Positions 25,465 through 35,145 of a stretch of 64,000 nucleotides of DNA are shown here, one piece after another. The first letter of the stretch is position 1. Each line of letters begins with the position of its first letter. Both the position numbers and the translations under genes were made by a program. Source of the DNA: Laspinema olomoucense D3b (GTDB lineage: Bacteria > Cyanobacteriota > Cyanobacteriia > Cyanobacteriales > Laspinemataceae); NCBI RefSeq assembly GCF_025370785.1, contig NZ_JAMXFA010000007.1, positions 124,001 to 188,000 on the forward strand, read 5' to 3'. Under the pieces are notes generated by a model. That model worked only from the letters and a program-made list of their open reading frames with translations. It was not told the DNA's origin and did no database searches.

Positions 25465-27393
25465 TTAAGTTGGGTCGGAGGTATGGCGCAGGGGCAGGGT
25501 AATTTCAAAAGTAGTGCTAACTCCTGGTTCTGAACGACAACTGAGCGTGCCGTGATGCTTTTGGACAATCATCTCATAACTGATATACAACCCTAATCCG
25601 GTCCCATGCCCTACAGGTTTTGTTGTAAAAAATGGGTCAAAAATTTTATTTTGAACTGCCGGAGGAATACCGCCACCATTATCGGTAATAGTAATCTGAA
25701 TTTGCTCGCCTTCTAGTTCCCTTGTCTGGATGTGAATCCTTCCCAAATTATCGGGTGTATTGGCTTCGATCGCATCAATCGCATTGCTGAGAAGATTCAT
25801 AAACACTTGATTGAGTTCCCCCGCCAAACATTCAACTGGAGGGAGTTTACTGTAGTCTTTGATTACTTCAATATGGGGAGGTAGAGACTCGGAACCCTGG
25901 ATTCGATGTTGTAAAATCAGCAGGGTACTTTCCAATCCTTCGTGAACATCTACCGCTTTCAACTGAGCTTCATCTAACCGGGAAAAATTCCGGAGACTCA
26001 TGACAATCCGCTGGATGCGATCGGCCCCGGATTTCATAGAATTTAGGAGTTTAAATAAATCTTTTTTAACAAAGGGTAAATCAATCTGAGCTTCCATCTC
26101 TACAATTTCAGGGTCAGGTTCGGGATGTTTTTCCTGATACAGGGACAACAGATCCAGGATATCGCGGAAGTAGTCTGTAGCGGGAGAAAGGTTGCTATAA
26201 ATAAAACTCACTGGATTATTGATCTCATGGGCAATGCCCGCGACTAACTGCCCCAAACTGATCATTTTTTCATTGTGAATCAATTGACCTTGGGTTTGCT
26301 GGACTTGGCGTAAAGCAGTGGCGAGAGACTCGGCTTTTTCTTTTAAATGAACTTCTTGCCTTGTGAGTTGTTCGTTCGCTTGGGAGAGTTGCTGGGTGCG
26401 TTGGATGACCCTATATTCTAGTTCTGCTTTGGCTTGTTGTAAGCCTTCTAAAGCATGACGGCGTTCTTGGAGTACGGCAATTAGAACCAGGGTGGTGACT
26501 GAGATGACGCCAATAAAGGATTCTAAGAAGAGGAGAGAGGCGTTGAGATTGTCGCGGACAAAGGAACTGCGATTGAGAATGGTTCCGGCGATCGCCATTA
26601 ATCCCGTCAAGGCGATCGCTAATGTGGTCCAGCGTTCCGAAAACCGAAATGCCGCCCAACCTAACAAGGGAATCATTAAATATTCCACGGGATATCCATA
26701 CCAAAAGGCTAAACTCACCACTCCATCAAAAAGCAAAAACCAAGTCAAACTTTCCAGACGTAGAGACTGCAATTCCTGCCCCACAATTTTCCCCAAGTGA
26801 GAGAAAATTCGAGTCCCGTTGTTCTGTGGGCAAGTCTGGCTTAAAAAGTGGTGCCAAGTCAACAAAACCGGCGTAAAAATTAGCACACCGGCCACATTAG
26901 ACACCCACCAAGTCACCCAAGCCTGTGCAAAATTTGACCACTCTACCCATTGCGCCACACAAAGGGCCAAAATGCCCACGGTGGCACTAATAATTTGAGC
27001 GGCGATCGCCCCACAACCCACAAAAATAAACACCTCATTCGCCCGATGAAACGGATACCGCGTGTGAGTCAAGCGGCGAATCAAAGCGCCCCCCCACAGT
27101 GGAGTGAGGGTATTTCCCACCGCTGTGACTCCGGCGATCGCCAGACTAACCGGGGAGGGATCCACCAGTACCGAAATGCCAAAAGAACCCAAAGTAATAC
27201 TGGGCCAAATCCGGTTTCCCCAGACCAGAACTGCCCCCAAACCCACCCCGGCGGGAATCCAAACTGCGGTGACACCCCCGGGGAGAACGGCTAACTTGAG
27301 TCCAAGGATGCCTAAAACACAGTAAACAAAGGCGATCGCAGCAATTAATATGAGATTTTGCCGCAACTGAAGCGGGCCTAGTCTTCTCTTCAT
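25465..27393 (-). CDS. MASE1-domain sensor histidine kinase
   Basis: The 642-residue membrane sensor has eight or more predicted hydrophobic helices in residues 1-305 and a MASE1 N-terminus (LGLKLAVLPGGVTAVWIPAGVG). A coiled coil with QERRHALEGLQQAKAELEYR leads to the phosphoacceptor His in GIAHEINNP (about residue 388) and a HATPase_c domain (LNQVFMNLLSNAIDA; DNGGGIPP; GTGLGLYIS). The kinase core closely resembles the C-terminus of the 28914 protein. No response regulator is nearby. The signal is unknown. Confidence 0.93.
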   Translation of the reverse strand: MKRRLGPLQLRQNLILIAAIAFVYCVLGILGLKLAVLPGGVTAVWIPAGVGLGAVLVWGNRIWPSITLGSFGISVLVDPSPVSLAIAGVTAVGNTLTPLWGGALIRRLTHTRYPFHRANEVFIFVGCGAIAAQIISATVGILALCVAQWVEWSNFAQAWVTWWVSNVAGVLIFTPVLLTWHHFLSQTCPQNNGTRIFSHLGKIVGQELQSLRLESLTWFLLFDGVVSLAFWYGYPVEYLMIPLLGWAAFRFSERWTTLAIALTGLMAIAGTILNRSSFVRDNLNASLLFLESFIGVISVTTLVLIAVLQERRHALEGLQQAKAELEYRVIQRTQQLSQANEQLTRQEVHLKEKAESLATALRQVQQTQGQLIHNEKMISLGQLVAGIAHEINNPVSFIYSNLSPATDYFRDILDLLSLYQEKHPEPDPEIVEMEAQIDLPFVKKDLFKLLNSMKSGADRIQRIVMSLRNFSRLDEAQLKAVDVHEGLESTLLILQHRIQGSESLPPHIEVIKDYSKLPPVECLAGELNQVFMNLLSNAIDAIEANTPDNLGRIHIQTRELEGEQIQITITDNGGGIPPAVQNKIFDPFFTTKPVGHGTGLGLYISYEMIVQKHHGTLSCRSEPGVSTTFEITLPLRHTSDPT

Positions 27394-27474
27394 CTGACAC
27401 TCCGTGGAGGAACTCTCATTATCAAAGACTCATTAATTTTTGAAATCGCAAATTCTGAATAGGCCCAAATTTTT

Positions 27475-28071
27475 CTAGTTTTCTGGCCTAGTTTTTGAGG
27501 CTAGTTCAAGGGTGACATTTTCATAAACTTCAGCCCAAGAGACGGTTAACTTTAAATTTTTCAAAATAAATATTTCTTCCGTAAGAGTATAAGGTAAAAA
27601 AAGCCATCCCCCTTCTTCAATCTTCCCAAAAAGTTCAAATCGCTGGTGCTTGATATTGACTAAAACATATTCTTGCCGACTGTCTAAGGTTTGGTGATCG
27701 TTGAATTTATCCCCTCGTTCAAAAGCTTCACTACTCGGAAAAAGCACTTCAATCATCAATTTAGGAAAGCGCTGATAGGTATAGTTTTCTCTGTCTTTAA
27801 GGTCACAACTAAGCAGGAAATCAGGATAATAAAAGTAGTTTCCTTGTTGCAAATAAGCGGTAACGTCAGCAATATACAAGCGGCAGTCTGTCCCCCGCAA
27901 GTGGTTACGAATCAGGGCAAACAAATTTCCCGCGATCGTTCTAGGGGTGTCTGTCGTCCCAGCAATCGTCAGAATTTCGCAATTTATATATTCATGTTTG
28001 ATGGGGCTTTTAATTTCTCCTTCCAGATATTGTTCTGTGGTTAAAAAATGAGGGTCCGAAAGAGTTCTCAT
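27475..28071 (-). CDS. Uma2-family (DUF820) putative endonuclease
   Basis: The 198-residue protein has a PD-(D/E)XK-type fold. Family features are the N-terminal FLTTEQYLEGEIKSP, the NLFALIRNHLRG region, the YYYPDFLLSC strand with a conserved Asp, and a K-x-M-I-E-V-L segment (PKLMIEVLFPSSEAFERGDK). These proteins are very common in cyanobacteria and mostly unstudied. A role is not established. A second copy is at 34406. Confidence 0.9.
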   Translation of the reverse strand: MRTLSDPHFLTTEQYLEGEIKSPIKHEYINCEILTIAGTTDTPRTIAGNLFALIRNHLRGTDCRLYIADVTAYLQQGNYFYYPDFLLSCDLKDRENYTYQRFPKLMIEVLFPSSEAFERGDKFNDHQTLDSRQEYVLVNIKHQRFELFGKIEEGGWLFLPYTLTEEIFILKNLKLTVSWAEVYENVTLELASKTRPEN

Positions 28072-28913
28072 ATTTAGGGTTCCTCAAAGTCACCTTATGG
28101 TCAAAGCGGATTAGGAACGAACCCCGGTAAAACGGGCAAGAGTCCAATCTGCCGCTAAGTGACTATCTGGATCATAACAGGGGATTGGCAGTAATCAAAC
28201 GGGGGATTCATCAAACTGATCGGTCCTTAGCGACTGCTATAATTTATGACAAATCCCGGCTTTGGTTGGAATGGTGCAATTACCGGGGCTAATTGAGGAG
28301 TGACCCCCGCCTTTTCTGCCCACCCGGCTAATTAGAAACCCTAGGGTTTTATACCCGTTCAGATTGAGTAAACTGTGGTCAGCGCTGGGTGGTTTTTATC
28401 CCCTGTTAAGACTTTCGGGAAACAGTCTAGGGAATTAAATTCCCACCGGGGAAAAGTTTCCTCCCCAAAATTCTCATTTACCCCAGTGGGTGCGATCGCC
28501 TCATTTTCCTTCCTGTGAAAATGTTAAGTTTTGGTAATTTTAAGCCCCCTTGCGGTGAGTTAGCCTCGATCAGCTTGTATCATTAGAGTTAGACCACTTA
28601 AGTCTGCTTTTGTCCTTTAAACTTATAAACATCAATCCCAATCCAACGGGGTTCACCGGCTTTTATAGTTCACCCTAAAACTTCCCCAGGAGAGTAACAC
28701 TAGATTTCATAGGAAAAAATGGGATAAACCTCCCTTCTTTCGGTTGTGCAAATCACTAATAAAAAGGCGTTGCCCGTGGGCGATTTATAATCACTTGTGG
28801 AACGGGTAAAGTAGGGTGGTATAGAGCAATTCTTAAATTTTTTTCTTTATTTATCAATTGTTTAGTCAGTGAATGTAGCCCTCTAAATCTTATAAATGGA
28901 GCAAAGTTAAATC
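28072..28913. other. Intergenic region upstream of the giant kinase
   Basis: No gene was recognised on either strand in 840 bases. It should contain the promoter of the 28914 gene. Confidence 0.5.
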
Positions 28914-31900
28914 ATGAATATATTCGCTAATTTGCCCGGTTATCAGATTATTGAAACTTTGTACAACGGGAGTCGGACGGTAGTTTATCGAGGGATCCGG
29001 ACCTGTGATCACCAATCCGTTGTCATCAAAACTTTACAAAATGAGTACCCAAATTTTAATGAAATAATTCAGTTTCGTAATCAATATGTTATAGCAAAAA
29101 ATCTCACTTGTTCGGGTATTATAAAAATTATTTCCCTAGAAATATATCGGAATGGCTATGCTTTAGTTATGGAAGATTTTGGGGGAGTTTCTTTAGCTCA
29201 TTATGTACGAGCTACTACGAAAAAAAATCCCAATTCTCCATCCTTTAGTTTATTAAAGTTTTTAAAAATTGCTATTCAAATCACAGAAATTATTCACGAA
29301 TTACACCAGAATCGAGTGATTCATAAAGATATTAAGCCCGCCAATATTTTAATTAACCCAGAAACTGACCAAATTAAATTAATTGATTTTAGCATTTCTT
29401 CTTTGTTACCCAGAGAAGTCCAAGAAATTGAAAATACCAATGCGTTAGAAGGGACTTTAGCCTATCTCTCTCCGGAACAAACCGGCAGAATGAATCGCGG
29501 GATAGACTATCGGAGTGACTTTTATTCATTCGGAGTAACTTGTTATGAACTCTTGACGGGAAAATTACCTTTTATTTCAGAAGATGCAATGGAGTTGGTG
29601 CATTTTCATTTAGCTAAACCCCCAATTCCCATCCATGAGGTCAATCCCAGCATTCCCCTGGCTTTATCTAAAATCGTCATGAAAATGATGGCCAAAAATG
29701 CCGAAGACCGTTATCAAAGCGCATTAGGAATTAAGCAAGATTTAGAAAATTGTTTAGCGCAATTAGAACAAAGGGGGCAGATTCAGAATTTTGAAATCGG
29801 TCAGAAAGATATTAGCGATCGCTTCATTATTCCCGAAAAGCTCTACGGCAGAGAAGCGGAAGTTACTCAACTCCTAAATGCCTTTGAAAGAGTCAGCGAG
29901 GGTGCCAGTCAAATGATGCTCGTCGCTGGATTTTCCGGCATCGGCAAAACGGCAGTGATTAATGAAGTTCATAAACCCATTGTTCGGAAACGGGGTTATT
30001 TTATCAAAGGTAAATATGACCAATTTAACCGCAACATTCCGTTTTGTGCTTTTGTGCAAGCCTTTCAAGACTTAATTGAGCAGTTGCTATCTGAATCTGA
30101 TACTCAACTGCAAACTTGGAAAACAAAACTGCTTGAAGCCCTGGGCGAAAATGGACAAGTTTTAATTGACGTGATTCCCGAATTGGAAAATATCATCGGA
30201 AAACAGCCATCCTCCCCAGAATTATTAGGAACTGCGGCCCAAAATCGGTTTAATCTACTGTTTCAAAAATTTGTGCAAGTTTTCACGAGCAAAGACCATC
30301 CGTTAGTGATATTTTTAGATGACTTGCAATGGGCCGATTCCGCTTCCCTTGATTTGCTAAAATTATTGATGGATGAGACCGAATATTTATTAGTCTTAGG
30401 GGCTTACCGGGATAATGAAATTTCTGCGCTCCATCCTTTTATATTAGCCCTCAATGAAATGCTCAAAAATGGAGCGACTATCGATACCATTACCTTGTCG
30501 GCCTTAAGTTCAAACAATCTCAATCAATTGGTTTCAGAAACATTAAATTCTGCGCCCTCTCTAACCGAATCTTTAACAGAATTAATTTATCAAAAAACCC
30601 AGGGTAATCCTTTTTTTGCCACTCAGTTCCTGCACGCCTTGTATGAGGATAAGCTGATTACTTTTAACCGCCATCAGTCCCCCCGGACTTCAGGACAAAT
30701 TCAAGGGGGCTGGCAATGCGATATTGCCCAAGTCAAAGCCCTTGCTATTACGGATGACGTGGTAGAGTTTATGGCATTGCAATTACAAAAATTGCCGATA
30801 GAGACTCAGGATATTCTCAAACTAGCGGCTTGTATTGGGGCAGAGTTTGATTTGAATACCTTAGTCATTGTCAGCGAAAAATCCCAGGGAACGACAGCAA
30901 CCGCTTTATGGCAAGCCTTGCAAAAAGGGTTAGTGATTCCCACCACCAAAATTTATAAGTTCTTTACTGAATCGGAGAGTGAGGAACTCTTCACGATTTC
31001 AGCGAATCCGACTTATCGATTTTTACATGATCGGGTTCAACAAGCGAGCTATTCTCTAATTCCTGAACCGCAAAAAAAGCAGACCCATTATCATATTGGC
31101 AAACTCCTTCAACAAAACTTGTCCCAGATAGAACAAGAGGAGAAACTATTTGATATTGTCGGACATCTGAATTTAGGACAAGAGTTAATCACTCAACCTG
31201 GAGAACGGGAAGCCTTAGCTCGGATTAACTTAGCCGCTGCGCAAAAAGCCAGGAATTCCACAGCCTATTCTGCCGCTAGAATTTTTGTGGAGATGGGACT
31301 AAATTTGCTGGATGCAGACTGCTGGCAAAGCCAATATGAATTAGCCCTGAATTGTTATGTAACTGCAACGGAACTGGCCTACTTAAATGCTGATTTTGAA
31401 GGCATGGAAGTTTTAGCAAACCGTGTTTTAGAATCGGCTAAAACCGTACTTGACCAGGTGAAGATTTATCAAATTAAAATCAGTGCTAGAACCACCCAGA
31501 ATCGGATGTTAGAGGCGATCGCGATCGGTCAAAAAGCCCTCAAACAATTGGGGGTAGAGTTCTCTGCTGAACCCGATCAAGCCTTGACGGACGAAGTATT
31601 AAACAGCTTAGCGGTTCAACTTCAGGATACCCAGATTGAGGAGTTGGTTAATCTGCCGGTGATGAAGGAGCCTCAGACGATCGCCGCCGTAGAACTGTTA
31701 GCCTTATTATTTCCGCCGGTTTATCAAGCCAGTCCAGGGTTACAACCGCTGTTATGTTCCACCCTCGTGAGTCTATCCCTAAAATTTGGAAATGCACCGG
31801 CATCAACCATTGGCTATGCCAGTTATGGCATGGTGCTCTGTGCTTTTTTGGGCGAGGTAGAAAAAGGCTATCGTTTCGGACGCCTCGCACTAAGTTTACT

Positions 31901-34340
31901 GAATCGGTTAAATGTAAGAGAATTCAAGCCTCTCACCTTGCTCTGGTTTGGGTTTTTTCTCCAACATCGTCAAGAAGCCTTAAGAGCAACACTCCCCCAT
32001 GTAAAAGAAGGTTATTTAGTGGGAATGGAAATCGGAGATTTTTTGACCGCTGGTTATAATATTGCGGTTTATTTTTATAATAATTTCTTCGCTGGTTTAG
32101 GACTAGAAGATTTGGAGGCGGAAATAGAGAGTTCCTGCGTTGTTTTAACTAAAGCCAAGCAAAATTCTCCCGTGCTTTACCTAAAAATGACCCAACAAAT
32201 GCTTCAAAATTTGCTGGGAATCGCTCCAAAGCCTGAACTTTTAACGGGGACATCTTATAATGAAACTGTGATGATTTCTCAGTACCAAAAAGATAATGAA
32301 ATTTCAGGGCTGGCTTATCTTTATACCTATAAGCTAATTCTGGACTATCTATTTCATCAGCCGGAAAATGCCCTCAGCTACATGGTCGAAGCTAACCAAG
32401 CTTTACAGGCCGTTTTTGGCTCCATTCACACCCCGATTTTTCATTTTTATGGGGCGCTAACTTATTTAGCGGTTTACGGTAATCAGTCAGAAACGGAGCA
32501 AGCTAATACGCTCAAAATCATAGAAAATCATCAAAATATTATTGAGCAATGGTCGCAGTATGCACCGATGAATTACCATCATAAGCTTTGTTTGATTGAA
32601 GCAGAAAAACACCGAATTTTAGGGCAGAAGTCCGAAGCTATCAACCTTTATGACCAGGCAATTACTGGCGCTAAACAAAACCAATATCTCCAAGAAGAAG
32701 CTTTAGCAAACGAACTGGCTGCTCAATTTTATTTAGATTGGGGTAAAGAAAAAGTGGCGGCAGGTTATATCCAAGAAGCATACTATTGTTATATCCAATG
32801 GAGAGCTAAAGCCAAGGTTACCGATTTAGAACAACGTTATCCCCAACTCCTCTCGCCTATCCTAGAACCACCTCACTCGACTGGCTTCTTGCCTCAAAAT
32901 ATCACGGGAGAAGTCATTGCAGCTCACCACACCTCTAACCGGATCTCGGAGGCGTTAGATTTGGCAAGCTTACTTAAAGCCTCTCAAGCCATTTCCAGCG
33001 AAATTCAACTCGACAAACTTTTAACAACCGTATTAGAAATCGTTATTGCCAATGCTGGGGCAAATAAGTGTGTTTTTCTCTTAAAAGAAGAGGATACTTT
33101 AAAAGTCAGAGCTTTGATAGAATTCGGCAAATCCCCTCAAATTGTGTCTTCAATTCCCCTGGAATCCAGCTTAGATGTTCCCATTACTTTAGTGAATACG
33201 GTCAAGCGGACTTTAAAACCTCTGGTCCTGACAGATGCGCGCATTAATCCTCGGTTTATGACGGATAGTTATATTCAAACATCCCAACCCAAAAGTGTGC
33301 TTTGTAGTCCGCTTCTCTATCAAGGGCAGTTGTTTGGAGTTTTATATCTGGAAAATCATCTGACGGTCGGTGCGTTTACGAGCGATCGCGTGGAAGTCCT
33401 CAGTCTCATTTGCGCTCAAGCTGCTATTTCTTTAGAAAATGCCCGCCTTTACCAAACCGCACAGCAAGCCTTAACTGAACTTAAAGAAGCACAACTCCAA
33501 ATTGTGCAAAGTGAAAAAATGTCAGCCTTGGGAAACCTAGTTTCGGGAATCGCCCACGAAATCAATAATCCCGTTAACTTCTTAAGTGGAAATATTAATC
33601 CAGCCTTGGATTATATTAATGATTTGTTTGATTTACTTACTTTGTTTCAAGAAAAACATCCCAATTTAGATCCGGAAGTTCAAGAAAAAATAGAAGCCAT
33701 TGAGCTGGATTATATTCAAGAAGACCTGCCCAAATTAATTGATTCTATGCGGGAAGGGGTCAAACGGATTAATGATATTAGTAATAGCCTGAGAACCTTC
33801 TCTCGCGCTGATACAGAGCATCCTGTTGCCTGCAATATTCACCAGGGGCTCGATAGCACCATGATGCTACTCAAACACCGCCTTAAATCCAATGAAAACC
33901 GCCCGGAGATTCAAGTAATTAAGGACTATAGTGATTTACCCCTCATCGAATGTTATGCCGGACAATTAAATCAGGTATTTATGAATCTTTTGAGTAATGC
34001 GATCGATGCCCTAGAAGAATCCAATCAAGGACGTAACTATGGTGAAATTGATAATCAAATTATTATCAAAACTGAACTTTCCCGGGACCAGCAACAGGTA
34101 ATTATTCGGATTCAAGACAATGGGGTGGGGATGAGTGAAGCGTTGCAATCCAAAATTTTTGAGCATTTATTTACCACCAAAGCGGTGGGAAAAGGGACCG
34201 GACTAGGATTGGCGATCGCCCGTCAGATTGTCGTAGAAAAACACTCAGGGACCATAGAAGTCAATTCAACGTTAGGCCAAGGAACAGAATTTACAATTTC
34301 CCTTCCCTACTGTCCGAAATCTAAATCAGAGCAAGGCTGA
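28914..34340 (+). CDS. Ser/Thr kinase-AAA ATPase-GAF-histidine kinase fusion
   Basis: This is a 1808-residue signalling giant. Residues ~10-280 are a Hanks-type kinase with VVIK, the catalytic HKDIKPANIL and YLSPEQTGRMNR; the metal motif reads DFS instead of DFG. An AAA/STAND ATPase follows with Walker A GFSGIGKTAV (about 340) and Walker B IFLDDLQWAD. A long helical TPR-like region spans ~800-1340. A GAF domain lies at about 1350-1510. A HisKA with GIAHEINNP is at about 1545 and a HATPase_c at about 1680-1800. The layout matches trifunctional cyanobacterial kinases whose inputs are unknown. It is adjacent to a MASE1 kinase with the same core and is flanked by Uma2 genes. Confidence 0.95.
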   Translation: MNIFANLPGYQIIETLYNGSRTVVYRGIRTCDHQSVVIKTLQNEYPNFNEIIQFRNQYVIAKNLTCSGIIKIISLEIYRNGYALVMEDFGGVSLAHYVRATTKKNPNSPSFSLLKFLKIAIQITEIIHELHQNRVIHKDIKPANILINPETDQIKLIDFSISSLLPREVQEIENTNALEGTLAYLSPEQTGRMNRGIDYRSDFYSFGVTCYELLTGKLPFISEDAMELVHFHLAKPPIPIHEVNPSIPLALSKIVMKMMAKNAEDRYQSALGIKQDLENCLAQLEQRGQIQNFEIGQKDISDRFIIPEKLYGREAEVTQLLNAFERVSEGASQMMLVAGFSGIGKTAVINEVHKPIVRKRGYFIKGKYDQFNRNIPFCAFVQAFQDLIEQLLSESDTQLQTWKTKLLEALGENGQVLIDVIPELENIIGKQPSSPELLGTAAQNRFNLLFQKFVQVFTSKDHPLVIFLDDLQWADSASLDLLKLLMDETEYLLVLGAYRDNEISALHPFILALNEMLKNGATIDTITLSALSSNNLNQLVSETLNSAPSLTESLTELIYQKTQGNPFFATQFLHALYEDKLITFNRHQSPRTSGQIQGGWQCDIAQVKALAITDDVVEFMALQLQKLPIETQDILKLAACIGAEFDLNTLVIVSEKSQGTTATALWQALQKGLVIPTTKIYKFFTESESEELFTISANPTYRFLHDRVQQASYSLIPEPQKKQTHYHIGKLLQQNLSQIEQEEKLFDIVGHLNLGQELITQPGEREALARINLAAAQKARNSTAYSAARIFVEMGLNLLDADCWQSQYELALNCYVTATELAYLNADFEGMEVLANRVLESAKTVLDQVKIYQIKISARTTQNRMLEAIAIGQKALKQLGVEFSAEPDQALTDEVLNSLAVQLQDTQIEELVNLPVMKEPQTIAAVELLALLFPPVYQASPGLQPLLCSTLVSLSLKFGNAPASTIGYASYGMVLCAFLGEVEKGYRFGRLALSLLNRLNVREFKPLTLLWFGFFLQHRQEALRATLPHVKEGYLVGMEIGDFLTAGYNIAVYFYNNFFAGLGLEDLEAEIESSCVVLTKAKQNSPVLYLKMTQQMLQNLLGIAPKPELLTGTSYNETVMISQYQKDNEISGLAYLYTYKLILDYLFHQPENALSYMVEANQALQAVFGSIHTPIFHFYGALTYLAVYGNQSETEQANTLKIIENHQNIIEQWSQYAPMNYHHKLCLIEAEKHRILGQKSEAINLYDQAITGAKQNQYLQEEALANELAAQFYLDWGKEKVAAGYIQEAYYCYIQWRAKAKVTDLEQRYPQLLSPILEPPHSTGFLPQNITGEVIAAHHTSNRISEALDLASLLKASQAISSEIQLDKLLTTVLEIVIANAGANKCVFLLKEEDTLKVRALIEFGKSPQIVSSIPLESSLDVPITLVNTVKRTLKPLVLTDARINPRFMTDSYIQTSQPKSVLCSPLLYQGQLFGVLYLENHLTVGAFTSDRVEVLSLICAQAAISLENARLYQTAQQALTELKEAQLQIVQSEKMSALGNLVSGIAHEINNPVNFLSGNINPALDYINDLFDLLTLFQEKHPNLDPEVQEKIEAIELDYIQEDLPKLIDSMREGVKRINDISNSLRTFSRADTEHPVACNIHQGLDSTMMLLKHRLKSNENRPEIQVIKDYSDLPLIECYAGQLNQVFMNLLSNAIDALEESNQGRNYGEIDNQIIIKTELSRDQQQVIIRIQDNGVGMSEALQSKIFEHLFTTKAVGKGTGLGLAIARQIVVEKHSGTIEVNSTLGQGTEFTISLPYCPKSKSEQG

Positions 34341-34405
34341 ATTCAACAAATAACGGCTCCTAAACCCTTAAAGAACAGCAAGCTTATTCACGATAAAACC
34401 CTAAC

Positions 34406-35059
34406 CTAACTCGGTTCTAAATCAGGCTCCGCATTCACTTCTTCGGCTACCAAATCGACTTTATCATACAAATCAACCAATGATAGGGAGAATTCAAAGG
34501 ATTGAAAGGAGACCGTTGATTCTAGGCTATCATACTCACGAAATAGCCAAGCCTGGTCCTCAGTTTTGGTGTAATGTTCAATATGGGCCGTGTATTGGTC
34601 AATCAACAAATACTCCCGAAAACTGGAAAGACTCCGATAAGCTGCAAATTTTTCATCTTTATCGTAACTGCGAGTAGACTGGGATAACACTTCCGCAATA
34701 ACAATCGGATTGGTAATGGTATCTTTGCGTCCTTCCTGCAATTCTACCGGCTGACCCACAACCATCACATCAGGATAAGTATAAATTCTCCGGTCCGGAA
34801 TCCAAAGGCGTTGATCGGCGATAAAGACCTGATAAGGTTGGCGTCGCAACACCAAATTTAAGGAACCAGCCAAATTCAAGGTAATTTGATTATGATTGGG
34901 AGTACCACCGGGCATCAGAACAAGGGCTCCATTACGATATTCATGACGATCCTGAGAGGCAATTTCTTGGGCTAAATATTCATCAACCGTATAGGTGCGT
35001 TGGCTGAGGGTAGAAGTCATAGCAACTCGCAGGTTAGGTTTGGTTTGATTATACCCCAA
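34406..35059 (-). CDS. Uma2-family (DUF820) putative endonuclease
   Basis: The 217-residue paralogue of the 27475 gene has the family core YTVDEYLAQEIASQDRHEYR, NHNQITLNLAGSLNL, the YTYPDVMVV strand, VIAEVLSQSTRSYDKDEKF and YLLIDQY. It is converging on the 28914 gene. Function unknown. Confidence 0.93.
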   Translation of the reverse strand: MGYNQTKPNLRVAMTSTLSQRTYTVDEYLAQEIASQDRHEYRNGALVLMPGGTPNHNQITLNLAGSLNLVLRRQPYQVFIADQRLWIPDRRIYTYPDVMVVGQPVELQEGRKDTITNPIVIAEVLSQSTRSYDKDEKFAAYRSLSSFREYLLIDQYTAHIEHYTKTEDQAWLFREYDSLESTVSFQSFEFSLSLVDLYDKVDLVAEEVNAEPDLEPS

Positions 35060-35101
35060 ATTTAGAGGGGTATGGTCCTATTAACCCCATAAGCTATCAA
35101 A

Positions 35102-35136
35102 AAAGGGTGCGTTATTTTCCTCTTCACGCACCCTTA
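35102..35136 (-). terminator. Rho-independent terminator of topA
   Basis: On the minus strand AAGGGTGCGT and ACGCACCCTT form a 10 bp stem, followed by a run of six T residues, ten bases after the topA stop codon. Confidence 0.8.
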
Positions 35137-35145
35137 ATTCAGGGG

